NCBI GenBank assembly: GCA_963930955.1
Contig: OZ006967.1
Location: 1,736,001 to 1,800,000 of the forward strand
DNA from: Scatomonas sp963930955
Lineage (GTDB): Bacteria; Bacillota; Clostridia; Lachnospirales; Lachnospiraceae
Reading direction: 5' to 3'
Length of the DNA stretch: 64,000 nt
Position 1 is the stretch's first letter; every line of letters begins with the position of its first letter. A program made the translations under genes and the position numbers. Under the pieces are notes generated by a model. The model saw only the letters and a program-made list of their open reading frames with translations. It ran no database searches and was not told where the DNA came from. Of the stretch, positions 34,616 to 43,665 are shown one piece after another.

Positions 34616-35134
34616 ATGAATAAAGAATCCAGTAAATACGGGATAAATCGCAAGCTGGGTGTGGACGAAAATCGAATCAAAATACTCTTTGTATGCCACG
34701 GCAATATCTGCCGTTCCCCCATGGCGGAGTTCCTTTTGAAGGATCTGGTACGCCGCCGGGGCATTGAGGAGAAATTTTACATAGCCTCCGCAGCCACCAG
34801 TTCCGAGGAGATCGGCAATCCGGTCCATCGTGGCACCAGGAAAAAGCTGGCAGAGCTGAGTATTTCCTGTTCGGAAAAACGGGCGGTGCGCATGCGGTCC
34901 GAGGATTACCGGAAATACGATTATCTCATCGGCATGGACGCATGGAATCTGCGGAATATGATGGCCATTGTCCGGCAGGATCCCCGGCACAAGGTGCACC
35001 TGCTGCTGGATTTTAGCGATCATCCCCGGGACATTGCGGATCCCTGGTATACCGGGGATTTTGAGACTACTTATAACGACATCATGGAAGGCCTGGAAGG
35101 TTTTCTGAAGCATTTAGGCTACGGAGAGAGGTGA
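34616..35134 (+). CDS. Low-molecular-weight protein tyrosine phosphatase
   Basis: 172 aa from ATG 34616 (TTTTGGAGG at 5 bases). P-loop CHGNICRS (CX5R, ~residue 28) with SPMAEF, and the general-acid loop ADPWYTGDF near residue 140. Dephosphorylates phosphotyrosine in cytosolic proteins. The first ~20 residues (MNKESSKYGINRKLGVDENR) are unlike the short native start (MLRVLFVC or MIRVLFVC) kept at 6313 and 23119, so the island supplies a new promoter, ribosome site and N-terminus. hydF follows 6 bp downstream. Confidence 0.9.
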   Translation: MNKESSKYGINRKLGVDENRIKILFVCHGNICRSPMAEFLLKDLVRRRGIEEKFYIASAATSSEEIGNPVHRGTRKKLAELSISCSEKRAVRMRSEDYRKYDYLIGMDAWNLRNMMAIVRQDPRHKVHLLLDFSDHPRDIADPWYTGDFETTYNDIMEGLEGFLKHLGYGER

Positions 35135-35140
35135 CGGAAT

Positions 35141-36382
35141 ATGGGAATGAATGATACACCTTCCGGAGAGCGGCTGCATATCGGCTTTTTCGGGAGAAGA
35201 AATGTGGGGAAATCCAGCCTGGTGAACCGGGTTACCGGTCAGGATCTGGCGGTAGTCTCTCAGGTGAAAGGAACCACTACAGATCCGGTGCGGAAAGCTA
35301 TGGAACTTCTGCCCCTGGGACCGGTGGTGATCATTGATACACCGGGCATGGATGACGAGGGAGATCTTGGAGAACTGCGGGTGCGGAAAGCCCGGCAGGA
35401 GCTGAACCGGGTGGACGTAGCACTGCTGGTGGCGGATGCTGCGGAGGGCCTTGGGGCAGCGGAGAAGGTCCTTTTGGGCCTGTTTCGAGAGAAGAAGATT
35501 CCCTTCCTGATCGTACTAAATAAAGCGGATCTGTTAAATCAGCAGCAACAGGAGGCGCTGCTGCGGTCAGCTGAAAATGAGGGAAAAGCGCTGCTGGTCA
35601 GCGCCAGGGAGGATTGGCGGATCCGGGAACTGAAGGAGGAGATCGGCGGCCTTGCGGTAAAGAAGCAGGAGAAGCATCTGGTGGCGGATCTCATAAGTCC
35701 TTCGGATTTTGTAGTGCTGGTGATCCCCATTGACAAGGCGGCTCCTAAGGGACGGCTGATCCTGCCTCAGCAGCAGACCATCCGGGATATCCTGGATGCC
35801 GGAGCCAGGGCGGTGATGGTACAGGAGGACGAACTGGAGGATACTCTGGCGGCTCTGAAGCAGCAGCCATCCCTGGTCATTACTGACAGCCAGGTTTTTG
35901 GGAAAGTGGCTTCTGTGACGCCGCCGGAAATCCCGCTGACTTCTTTTTCCATCCTTTTTGCCAGATATAAGGGGAATCTTCTTCAGGCTGCGGCAGGTGC
36001 GGCGGAACTGCGGAAACTGCGATCCGGGGAGAAAGTCCTGATTGCTGAGGGCTGTACCCACCACCGTCAGTGCGGAGATATCGGTACAGAAAAACTTCCT
36101 GCCATGATCCGGAAATATACCGGAGAGGAACCGGCGTTTGCCTTTACTTCCGGCGGGGAATTTCCGGAAGATCTTACCGGATTCCGTCTGGTGATTCACT
36201 GCGGGGGCTGTACTCTGAATGAAAAAGAAATGCAGTACCGGTTGAAAACAGCAGCGGACCAGGGCGTGCCCATGACCAACTATGGAATTGCCATTGCCTG
36301 TATGCAGGGGATTCTTGCGCGGAGCGTATCTATGTTTCCGAAGGTAACAGATGCATTAAAAGGTGCAGAAACAGAGGAGTAA
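35141..36382 (+). CDS. hydF: [FeFe]-hydrogenase maturation GTPase HydF
   Basis: 413 aa. G-domain motifs: FFGRRNVGKSSL (G1, ~residue 17), DTPGMDDEG (G3), VLNKADLL (G4). The C-terminal cluster-binding domain has CTHHRQCGD and IHCGGC, the CxH...HCxxC ligands of the [4Fe-4S] cluster. HydF is the scaffold on which the two-iron subcluster is built with HydE and HydG before transfer to hydrogenase; none of these partners is in the window. Cotranscribed with ptp, so island integration may affect its expression. Confidence 0.93.
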   Translation: MGMNDTPSGERLHIGFFGRRNVGKSSLVNRVTGQDLAVVSQVKGTTTDPVRKAMELLPLGPVVIIDTPGMDDEGDLGELRVRKARQELNRVDVALLVADAAEGLGAAEKVLLGLFREKKIPFLIVLNKADLLNQQQQEALLRSAENEGKALLVSAREDWRIRELKEEIGGLAVKKQEKHLVADLISPSDFVVLVIPIDKAAPKGRLILPQQQTIRDILDAGARAVMVQEDELEDTLAALKQQPSLVITDSQVFGKVASVTPPEIPLTSFSILFARYKGNLLQAAAGAAELRKLRSGEKVLIAEGCTHHRQCGDIGTEKLPAMIRKYTGEEPAFAFTSGGEFPEDLTGFRLVIHCGGCTLNEKEMQYRLKTAADQGVPMTNYGIAIACMQGILARSVSMFPKVTDALKGAETEE

Positions 36383-36551
36383 AAATTTCAGTAAAAATAC
36401 ATGGAACAGAGCCTGAATTTTTAGTAATATTTTTTCGCCTGAAAGCCTTTATAAAATCGGAGGAACGAGATATAATAGGAGCATAGAAAGACGGCGGAGA
36501 TCAAAGGGAACCGCTGTGGAAGGTATCACTGCAGAATGGGAGGAAAAAAGG

Positions 36552-37568
36552 ATGAGGATTTTAGTTACCGGAGGAGCAGGGTATATTGGAAGTCATACCT
36601 GTGTGGAGCTTCTGAACGAGGGTTATGAAGTAGTCGTAATGGATAATCTTTATAATTCCAGCAAAAAAGCTCTGGACCGGGTAGAGGAAATCACCGGTAA
36701 AAAGCTTACGTTTTACGAAACAGATATGCTGGACCGGGAAGGGGTTAAAAAGATTTTTGACCAGGAAAAGATTGACGCGGTAATCCATTTTGCCGGGTTG
36801 AAGGCAGTTGGAGAATCCGTGCGCAAGCCCATCGAATATTATTATAACAATATGGGCGGAACCTTGATCCTCTGCGATGAAATGAGAAATCACGGTGTAA
36901 AAAATATTATTTTCAGTTCTTCTGCCACTGTTTATGGAGATCCGGCGGAAATTCCCATTACGGAAAACTGCCCCAAGGGAACCTGTACCAATCCCTATGG
37001 ATGGACCAAATCCATGCTGGAGCAGGTGCTGACAGATATCCACACAGCAGATCCGGAGTGGAACGTGATCCTTCTGAGATACTTTAATCCCATTGGCGCC
37101 CACAAGAGCGGACTGATCGGGGAAGATCCCAAAGGCATCCCCAACAACCTTCTGCCCTATGTAGCCCAGGTTGCCATCGGCAAACTGCCAAAGATCAATG
37201 TGTTCGGAAATGATTACGATACTCCGGATGGAACAGGAGTCAGAGACTATATTCATGTGGTGGATCTGGCCAAGGGGCATGTAAAAGCAATCCAGAAGCT
37301 GGCAGATAAGGAAGGTGTTTCCATCTTTAATTTGGGCACCGGAAAAGGCTACAGTGTACTGGATGTGATCCATGCCTTCGAAAAGGCCTGCGGACATGAA
37401 CTGCCTTATGAGATTCAGGAACGCCGTCCGGGAGATATTGCCACCTGCTATGCCAAGTGTGACAAAGCGAAGAAAGAGCTGGGATGGGAAGCGCAGTATG
37501 ACATTGAGGAAATGTGTGCGGATTCCTGGAACTGGCAGTCCAAAAATCCCAACGGCTATGCAGACTGA
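36552..37568 (+). CDS. galE: UDP-glucose 4-epimerase
   Basis: 338 aa from ATG 36552; the longer frame from 36516 has no ribosome site. NAD motif GGAGYIGSHT at the start, SSSATVYG (catalytic Ser/Thr) and NPYGWTKSM (YxxxK). Typical GalE ending with the SDR C-terminal domain (ELGWEAQYDIEEM). Interconverts UDP-galactose and UDP-glucose in the Leloir pathway; the sugar-binding lipoprotein at 63346 could feed it. Confidence 0.95.
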   Translation: MRILVTGGAGYIGSHTCVELLNEGYEVVVMDNLYNSSKKALDRVEEITGKKLTFYETDMLDREGVKKIFDQEKIDAVIHFAGLKAVGESVRKPIEYYYNNMGGTLILCDEMRNHGVKNIIFSSSATVYGDPAEIPITENCPKGTCTNPYGWTKSMLEQVLTDIHTADPEWNVILLRYFNPIGAHKSGLIGEDPKGIPNNLLPYVAQVAIGKLPKINVFGNDYDTPDGTGVRDYIHVVDLAKGHVKAIQKLADKEGVSIFNLGTGKGYSVLDVIHAFEKACGHELPYEIQERRPGDIATCYAKCDKAKKELGWEAQYDIEEMCADSWNWQSKNPNGYAD

Positions 37569-37605
37569 CAGATAGCGGATCAGCGTCTGCGGCTCTGAAA
37601 AACAG

Positions 37606-37673
37606 AGAAGAGACATCCTGCAGAATAAGGGATATTCAAAACCCGGATTCTGCAGGCTGTCTCTTCTTTTTTT
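37606..37673. terminator. Strong intrinsic terminator between galE and luxS
   Basis: AGAAGAGACA + CCTGCAGAAT pair with ATTCTGCAGG + TGTCTCTTCT (a 20-bp stem with one mismatch), followed by eight Ts on the plus strand. Confidence 0.88.
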
Positions 37674-37731
37674 GCAAGTTCTTTTAAAGTGCGTGGTCTG
37701 TGTTCAGTCTGTCTGAATGCAGGGGAGGTGT

Positions 37732-38211
37732 TTATTCCGGATATACCAGACGATCCGGTGTGATGGAGTAAAGAACCTGATCCAGATACTTCCGGGCCAG
37801 ATAATTTGCCATGTTCAGGTTCATATCCAGGTAGTTGCCGCAGTCTTTGGCAGCGGCTCCGGGGATCTCTCCTTCAAAATCGCGGATGAATTCATAAGTT
37901 CGTATGACCAGAGGGAGCACTTCCCGGGAAGTGTAATCGCCGGCCAGAAGCAGATAGAAACCGGTCCGGCACCCCATGGGGCCGAAATAGACAATGCGCT
38001 CTCCGAATTCCGGATCATTCCGCAGATAGGTGGCGCCCAGATGTTCTATGGCATGAACCTCCGCGGTGTTCATGACAGGTTCCTCGTTGGGAGAAGTCAT
38101 ACGCAGGTCAAAAGTCGTGACAGTCTCAGCGCCGATACGGTCCTTCCGGGAAACATATACGCCGGGCTGCAGTTTTATGTGGTCGATGGTAAAGCTGGCA
38201 ATCTTTTCCAT
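37732..38211 (-). CDS. luxS: S-ribosylhomocysteine lyase LuxS
   Basis: 159 aa. Metal ligands HAIEHL (HxxEH, ~residue 53) and Cys in KDCGNYLDM; substrate loop GCRTGFYLLL. Splits S-ribosylhomocysteine into homocysteine and the AI-2 precursor in the activated methyl cycle. Monocistronic here. Confidence 0.95.
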   Translation of the reverse strand: MEKIASFTIDHIKLQPGVYVSRKDRIGAETVTTFDLRMTSPNEEPVMNTAEVHAIEHLGATYLRNDPEFGERIVYFGPMGCRTGFYLLLAGDYTSREVLPLVIRTYEFIRDFEGEIPGAAAKDCGNYLDMNLNMANYLARKYLDQVLYSITPDRLVYPE

Positions 38212-38374
38212 AGATGTTTTCCGCCCTTCTGTTTTATTCTTTCATTCGCGGCCGGAAAGGGCTGCGGACAACTAACATTGTAATCAGTTTTTCAGGGAAA
38301 GTCAACGGGCGCTTCCATTGACTTTCGGAGAAGGGGATGCTAAACTGTTACCAGAAAAGCAGGAAGGTGAGAGT

Positions 38375-38869
38375 ATGACAATTGAGGAACTGTTGAAGGT
38401 GCTGGAGGCGCAGGAGGAGATCCTGCAGTTTTCTCATTTTACCCATGAGGATGCCTGGGAACTGGGTACCATGATCGTTATGGAAGCCAGGAGACGGAAG
38501 ACTCCGCTGGCTCTGAAAATCCAGATGAACAGCGGGCAGACAATCTTCCAGTTTGAATCGGATGGGATTACGCCCTATACAGATGCGCTGGCGGACAAAA
38601 AGCTGCGGGTTGTGAGCCAGATGGAGACCAGCAGTCTGCATCTGCATATGCTTCTGCGGCAGAACCAGGAAACCCTGGGGGATATGGGATTAGATTCCGG
38701 TATGTACACAGACTGCGGAGGCGGGTTCCCGATCCGGGTAGAAGAAGTGGGCGTAGTAGGAGCTATCAGCGCGGCGGGGGTAAACCATGTGGCGGATCAT
38801 GATCTGCTGGTTAAATGTATCAGTAAATATCTCCATATTGATGAAGTGCCCAGAATTCGGGCGGTGTAA
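38375..38869 (+). CDS. UPF0303/GlcG-HbpS-like protein
   Basis: 164 aa from ATG 38375 (AGGAAGGTGAG). Matches the UPF0303/DUF336 fold: FTHEDAWELGTMIVMEARR near the start and CGGGFPIRVEEVGVVGAIS near residue 115. Relatives are small cofactor- or heme-associated proteins of uncertain function. The stop is two bases from the convergent stop of the pseudouridine synthase. Confidence 0.8.
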   Translation: MTIEELLKVLEAQEEILQFSHFTHEDAWELGTMIVMEARRRKTPLALKIQMNSGQTIFQFESDGITPYTDALADKKLRVVSQMETSSLHLHMLLRQNQETLGDMGLDSGMYTDCGGGFPIRVEEVGVVGAISAAGVNHVADHDLLVKCISKYLHIDEVPRIRAV

Positions 38870-38871
38870 AC

Positions 38872-39759
38872 TCAGCGGGCCAGCAGAGCCTGTATATCCT
38901 GGGGAAGCGGTGCGGTAAAATGCATCGCTTCCTTTGTTATGGGATGCTGAAAATCCAGAGCGTAGGAGTGGAGCGCCTGTCTTCCGATAAAGGGACAGGC
39001 ATCCGGGCCGTAAAGCGTATCGCCCAGCAGAGGATGCCCGATCGAGGCCATATGAACCCGAATCTGATGGGTGCGCCCGGTTTCCAGCCTTAGTTCAAGA
39101 TAGGAATAACCGGCATAGGAAGCCAGTGTGCGAAAATGGGTGACAGCGGTTTCTCCCTGTTTATCTATACAGCGTTCAATAATGGAACCGGGTTTTCTTC
39201 CGATGGGCGCGCGGATCGTTCCCGAGGCAGGCGTCTCTCCCGCGGCCAGCGCCCGGTAGGTACGCCGGATACAGCGGCCGGTCATCTGCGCGGACAGCTG
39301 CGCAGCGCTGAGCGCGTGACGCGCCAGCAGAAGCAGCCCGGTGGTATCCCGGTCCAGACGATTGAGGCAATGAAACACAAAAGGTTCGTTTCGCTGCTGA
39401 AAAAACCAGGCCAGTCCATTTGCCAGAGTGTTTTCATAGTTGCCGGGCGAAGGGTGCACAGGCGTACCGGCCGGTTTATTGATTACCAGCAGATCCGCAT
39501 CCTCATATACAAGAGAAAAAGGGACGGGGCGGGGAAGGATCGGCCTGCCGGATTCGGGTTCGGGAATACATACGGTCAGGAGGTCTCCGGGCTGCAAAGA
39601 AAGATTGGTGTAAGCCGGGGAACCGTTTAAAAGAATATTGTTTTCTTCCCTGCGGATCAGAGTCATCACATGCCTTGAAAAGCCCTGATGCCGCAGAAAA
39701 TGACCGATGGTTCCGGCGCTTTCTTCTTCCCGGATCCGGTAATTAAGTATTCTCTTCAT
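38872..39759 (-). CDS. RluA/RluD-family pseudouridine synthase
   Basis: 295 aa. N-terminal S4-like RNA-binding region (~residues 12-70), then the catalytic motif HCLNRLDRDTTGLLLLA (RLDxxTSG type, Asp nucleophile ~residue 135), and ETGRTHQIRVHMASIGHPL. Modifies uridines in rRNA or tRNA; the exact site cannot be told. Confidence 0.92.
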   Translation of the reverse strand: MKRILNYRIREEESAGTIGHFLRHQGFSRHVMTLIRREENNILLNGSPAYTNLSLQPGDLLTVCIPEPESGRPILPRPVPFSLVYEDADLLVINKPAGTPVHPSPGNYENTLANGLAWFFQQRNEPFVFHCLNRLDRDTTGLLLLARHALSAAQLSAQMTGRCIRRTYRALAAGETPASGTIRAPIGRKPGSIIERCIDKQGETAVTHFRTLASYAGYSYLELRLETGRTHQIRVHMASIGHPLLGDTLYGPDACPFIGRQALHSYALDFQHPITKEAMHFTAPLPQDIQALLAR

Positions 39760-39781
39760 GAAAGCCTCCCTGTTTCCGTGA

Positions 39782-39833
39782 TAGCATCAGTGTACAAGGG
39801 GACAATACGGTTGCCCCTTGTACACTGATGCTA
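39782..39833. repeat. 20-bp perfect inverted repeat in a divergent intergenic region
   Basis: Arms 39782-39801 and 39814-39833 (TAGCATCAGTG... and ...CACTGATGCTA) pair perfectly around a 12-base centre. No T run follows. Could be a REP/MITE-type relic or a large operator between rluA-like and lactonase genes. Confidence 0.7.
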
Positions 39834-39945
39834 AGGATGGATTAAAAACATTTGTCCCTGATTTATGAGATTATAAAATAGGGAATAAAAGCATGTCAAC
39901 ACCAGGGAAACACAATTTCCGCAAAGGGGAAATATGATAAAGAAG

Positions 39946-39974
39946 TTGTCCTGAAATGGGTTTCGTGATATACT
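39946..39974 (+). promoter_or_regulatory. Sigma-A promoter of the lactonase-family gene
   Basis: TTGTCC (39946-39951), 17-base spacer, TATACT (39969-39974), 43 bp before the start codon. Confidence 0.7.
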
Positions 39975-40016
39975 GTCTGTGGAAAGATTTTTCAGAAAGG
40001 AACGAGATTTCAGATT

Positions 40017-41066
40017 ATGGCGGATAAATATGTAGCATATGTGGGGACTTATACCCACGGAAGCAGTATTGGGATTCATTTATATGACATTGATGTGCAG
40101 GAGGGAACTCTTTCTGAACGCAAAGTAATTAAAGTAAATAATTCTTCCCACATCTGTCGTTCTCTCAACGGAAAATATCTGTATTCCATAGCAGATGAAG
40201 GTGTGGAAGTGTTCAAGGTAGAGCAGGATGGGGATCTGACGCCGATTAATAAGGTGGGAATTGATGGCATGCGGGGGTGCTATCTTTCCGTAGACCAGGC
40301 GGGCAAGTATCTGTTCGTAGGCGGCTATCATGACGGGAAAGTAACAGTGGTCCATACCCACCAGGACGGACGGCTGGGCCGGGTGATGGACGGGGTTTTT
40401 CACAGAGGTCTTGGCAGCGTTGCGGAACGGAATTTCCGTCCACATGTGAACTGCGTGGTGCCCACTCCCGAGAATAAGTTTCTCTGTGCGGTGGACAACG
40501 GGATCGATCAGGTAAAAGTATATCGGATTACGGAACATAATAAGCTTTCTCTTGTGGATATTCTCCGGTGCGCCCGTGAGTCCGGTCCAAGGCTTCTGCT
40601 GTTCAGCAAGGACGGGAGATTTGCCTATCTTCTGTACGAATTGTCCAATACCGTAGATGTATTTGCCTATTCCTGCAAAAAAAGCCCTGCTTTTGAAAAA
40701 CTGCAGACAGTAAGCACCACCTCCGATAACGTGGACCAGATGCATGACGCGGCTTCCGGAATGTGCTTCTCTCCGGATGGCAGGTATCTTTTTACTTCCA
40801 CCGCAGGGGACAATACAGTGGCTATGTTTTCGGTTGATCCGGAAACCGGCCTGCTTACAAAAGAGTTCGCGCTTCCCATCAGCGGTGAATATCCTAAGGA
40901 TATCGCCATGTTCCCGGATGGAAAACATATTGCGGTAGTGAATCATGAATCCAACTCTATTACAACGTTTACCGTGGATTACGATAAAAAGGTGCTGATC
41001 ATGAAGGGAAAACCTATGAAGGTGGATACCCCCAACTGTATCCTGATTACAAAAGAAGGGGTGTAA
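40017..41066 (+). CDS. Lactonase-family seven-bladed beta-propeller (YbhE/Pgl-like)
   Basis: 349 aa. Opens YVAYVGTYTHGSSIGIH and has repeated propeller blades (DQAGKYLFVGGY, SPDGRYLFTSTAGDNTVAMF, FPDGKHIAVVNHESNSI), the pattern of the Lactonase_10 family that includes 6-phosphogluconolactonase YbhE. The ribosome site (AAAGGAACG) is unusually far, about 15 bases. Substrate not certain. Confidence 0.82.
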   Translation: MADKYVAYVGTYTHGSSIGIHLYDIDVQEGTLSERKVIKVNNSSHICRSLNGKYLYSIADEGVEVFKVEQDGDLTPINKVGIDGMRGCYLSVDQAGKYLFVGGYHDGKVTVVHTHQDGRLGRVMDGVFHRGLGSVAERNFRPHVNCVVPTPENKFLCAVDNGIDQVKVYRITEHNKLSLVDILRCARESGPRLLLFSKDGRFAYLLYELSNTVDVFAYSCKKSPAFEKLQTVSTTSDNVDQMHDAASGMCFSPDGRYLFTSTAGDNTVAMFSVDPETGLLTKEFALPISGEYPKDIAMFPDGKHIAVVNHESNSITTFTVDYDKKVLIMKGKPMKVDTPNCILITKEGV

Positions 41067-41067
41067 A

Positions 41068-41133
41068 ACCCGGCGGAGCAGAATACAGACCTCAGCGGGA
41101 TAGAAGCGTTTGCTGTTCCGCCGGGGTCTTTTT
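41068..41133 (+). terminator. Intrinsic terminator
   Basis: ACCCGGCGGA pairs with TCCGCCGGGG at the base of a long hairpin; TCTTTTTC follows. Confidence 0.75.
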
Positions 41134-41210
41134 CTGTGCTTGCCGACAAAAGAGACATCTGAAAATTGTCAAAAGTATCCAAAAAAAATTGCGGAACAGA
41201 GAACAGACTA

Positions 41211-41239
41211 TTGAAAAAAAGACAAATTTCATGTATGAT
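41211..41239 (+). promoter_or_regulatory. Sigma-A promoter of the dehydrogenase/malic enzyme genes
   Basis: TTGAAA (41211-41216), 17-base spacer, TATGAT (41234-41239). Confidence 0.65.
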
Positions 41240-41355
41240 TAAAAAAATGTTTGTTGTTTTCATAAGAAATGACAGACAGACCTTTGGCGCTGCCGGAAGA
41301 ATTCCTGACAGCTGAAAAGGTGTATAGAGTTTTGAGAGAAAGGAATGGAAGAAAC

Positions 41356-42303
41356 ATGGCAGAATCACACAAAGACAAAATTGTAGTAGTTGGAGCCGGC
41401 AATGTGGGGGAGGCAATCGCCTATACTCTGATGGTCAGAAAACTGGCCAACGATATTGTGCTGGTGGATTTAAATGAGGACAGAGCCCAGGGAGCCGCGC
41501 TGGATATTGCCCAGGGTACCAGCTTTTTCAAGCAGGTGTGGGTTCGTAAGGGCGGATATGAGGAGTGCGCGGACGCGCAGCTGATTATCATTACCGCCGG
41601 TATCGCCAGAAAACCCGGACAGACCCGTCTGGACCTGGCAAAGACCAACGTTTCTATTGTTAAGAGCATTGCAAAAAGTATTATGCAGTACGCGAAGAAT
41701 CCTCTGATCCTGGTGGTTTCCAATCCTGCGGATATTACCACGGCAGCAATCTGCGAGGAGACCGGACTTCCCAGCCACCGGGTTATCGGAAGCGGAACCT
41801 CTTTGGACACTGCCAGATTCCGCTATTTCCTGAGCCAGGCTCTGAATGTGAATATTGAGGACATCAGCGGTTATATTCTGGGCGAGCACGGAGACAGCCA
41901 GGTGCCGATCTGGAGTGCCATTACCGTAGGCGGCATGCCTCTGGATGAGTATGCAAAGCAGGTAGGAGTAGAACTGGATAAACCGGCCATTGCCAAACGT
42001 ACAAAAGAGGGCGGCGCTGAGGTTATTAAGCTGAAAGGCGCTACTTTCTATGGCATTGCCATGTCTGTTTCCAATATTGTTGAAAAGATCATGAAGGATG
42101 AGAACGCAGTACTGCCGGTTGCCCATGTGCTGGGCCAGGAGTTCGGCGACTGGGCCGGCGTGGCTATTTCCCTTCCCTGCGTAGTGGGCTGGGACGGCAT
42201 TGAAAAAACTCTGCGTCTGCCTATGACCGATGAGGAGAAGGCAGCTATGGATAATTCTGTAAGCGTTCTTCGGGATTTCCATAACAGCGTGAAAGATATG
42301 TAA
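41356..42303 (+). CDS. L-lactate/malate dehydrogenase family, probably malate-specific
   Basis: 315 aa from ATG 41356 (AAGGAATGG); the frame from 41269 is longer but lacks a ribosome site. NAD motif VVGAGNVGEAIA, catalytic His in GEHGDSQVPIWS, and VIGSGTSLDTARFR as in LDH. In the substrate loop AGIARKPGQTR an Arg occupies the position of the lactate-specifying Gln102, which in this family favours malate/oxaloacetate. Malic enzyme follows 78 bp downstream, supporting a C4-acid role. Overall sequence is LDH-like, so lactate activity is not excluded. Confidence 0.85.
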   Translation: MAESHKDKIVVVGAGNVGEAIAYTLMVRKLANDIVLVDLNEDRAQGAALDIAQGTSFFKQVWVRKGGYEECADAQLIIITAGIARKPGQTRLDLAKTNVSIVKSIAKSIMQYAKNPLILVVSNPADITTAAICEETGLPSHRVIGSGTSLDTARFRYFLSQALNVNIEDISGYILGEHGDSQVPIWSAITVGGMPLDEYAKQVGVELDKPAIAKRTKEGGAEVIKLKGATFYGIAMSVSNIVEKIMKDENAVLPVAHVLGQEFGDWAGVAISLPCVVGWDGIEKTLRLPMTDEEKAAMDNSVSVLRDFHNSVKDM

Positions 42304-42381
42304 TGCTGCCGGGGATAAAATACAGTTTGCCCTAACAGCAAGTGATTCATACAAAACAAGTACTGAAAGGAGTTTATAATC

Positions 42382-43554
42382 ATGGACGTGAAAGAAAAAG
42401 CACTGAAGATGCACGAGGAGTGGCAGGGAAAAATAGAGGTGGTCAGCCGGGCAAAACTGGAGAATCCCGATGATCTGTCTATTGCCTATACGCCGGGCGT
42501 TGCGGAGCCCTGTCTGAAGATTTCCGAGGATGTGGATCTTTCCTACAAATATACACGACGGGGCAATATGGTTGCCGTTGTGACTGACGGAACCGCTGTT
42601 CTGGGCCTGGGAGATATCGGACCGGAAGCCGGTATGCCTGTTATGGAAGGAAAATGCGTGCTGTTCAAGACCTTTGGCGGCGTAGATGCCTTCCCGCTGT
42701 GCGTAAGAAGCAAAGATGTAGATGATATCGTAAATACCGTGGCTCTGCTGGCCGGAAGCTTCGGCGGCGTAAACCTGGAGGATATTGCCGCTCCCCGATG
42801 CTTTGAGATCGAGCGCAAGCTGAAAGAGCGCTGCGATATTCCGATCTTCCATGATGACCAGCACGGCACCGCAGTGGTTACCGCCGCAGCTATGATTAAC
42901 GCCCTGAAGCTTACCGGAAAGAAGCTGGAGGACATCAAGGTAGTTACCTCCGGAGCAGGTGCTGCCGGAATCGCTATCATTAAGCTGCTGGTAAGCCTGG
43001 GACTGAAAGAAGTGATCATGTGCGACCGCCACGGCGCTATCTATGAAGGCCGGGAAGGACTGAACGCTGAGAAGGAGGAGATGGCAAAGATCTCCAACCT
43101 GCAGAAGAAACAGGGAAGCCTGGCGGACATGCTGGTAGGCGCCGATGTATTTATCGGTGTTTCTGCCCCCGGAACAGTTACACCTGAGATGGTGAAGACC
43201 ATGGCTCCCAATCCCATCCTCTTCCCTATGGCGAACCCGGTTCCGGAGATTATGCCGGATCTGGCCAAAGAGGCAGGAGCAGCTGTCATTGGAACAGGCC
43301 GCAGTGATTTCCCGAACCAGATCAACAACGTGCTGGCATTCCCGGGAATCTTCCGGGGCGCGCTGGATGTGCGGGCAAAAGATATCAACGATGAGATGAA
43401 GGTAGCGGCGGCCTACGCCATTGCAGGGCTGATCGATGAGAAGGATCTGAATCCGGACTATATCATTCCCAACCCCTTCGACAAGAGAGTGGCTCCCGCG
43501 GTGGCCAAGGCAGTTGCCGAGGCGGCCAGAAAATCCGGAGTTGCCAGAATCTGA
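42382..43554 (+). CDS. NAD(P)-dependent malic enzyme
   Basis: 390 aa, short bacterial type. Start 42382 after GAAAGGAG. Catalytic Tyr in SIAYTPGVAEPC, Lys in VMEGKCVLFKTFGG, metal ligands in IPIFHDDQHGTA, Rossmann motif VTSGAGAAGIAI (~residue 191). Oxidatively decarboxylates malate to pyruvate. With the upstream dehydrogenase and downstream PFOR it links C4 acids to pyruvate and acetyl-CoA. Confidence 0.94.
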   Translation: MDVKEKALKMHEEWQGKIEVVSRAKLENPDDLSIAYTPGVAEPCLKISEDVDLSYKYTRRGNMVAVVTDGTAVLGLGDIGPEAGMPVMEGKCVLFKTFGGVDAFPLCVRSKDVDDIVNTVALLAGSFGGVNLEDIAAPRCFEIERKLKERCDIPIFHDDQHGTAVVTAAAMINALKLTGKKLEDIKVVTSGAGAAGIAIIKLLVSLGLKEVIMCDRHGAIYEGREGLNAEKEEMAKISNLQKKQGSLADMLVGADVFIGVSAPGTVTPEMVKTMAPNPILFPMANPVPEIMPDLAKEAGAAVIGTGRSDFPNQINNVLAFPGIFRGALDVRAKDINDEMKVAAAYAIAGLIDEKDLNPDYIIPNPFDKRVAPAVAKAVAEAARKSGVARI

Positions 43555-43567
43555 TTCTGAATACTGT

Positions 43568-43602
43568 AAAAGCCCCGTCAGGAATAACCGGCGGGGCTTT
43601 TG
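43568..43602 (+). terminator. Intrinsic terminator after malic enzyme
   Basis: AAAAGCCCCG/CGGGGCTTTT, 10-bp perfect stem, ending in TTTT. Confidence 0.8.
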
Positions 43603-43665
43603 CGCGGGCAGCCATTTGACTTCCGGCGGGAATCTGCGTAAGATAGGGGGGATAAGGAGAAATCT

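Noticed and set aside
41470..43032. A 520-codon minus-strand frame over the dehydrogenase and malic enzyme genes
   Set aside because: Crosses two well-supported genes on the other strand and has no start signals.
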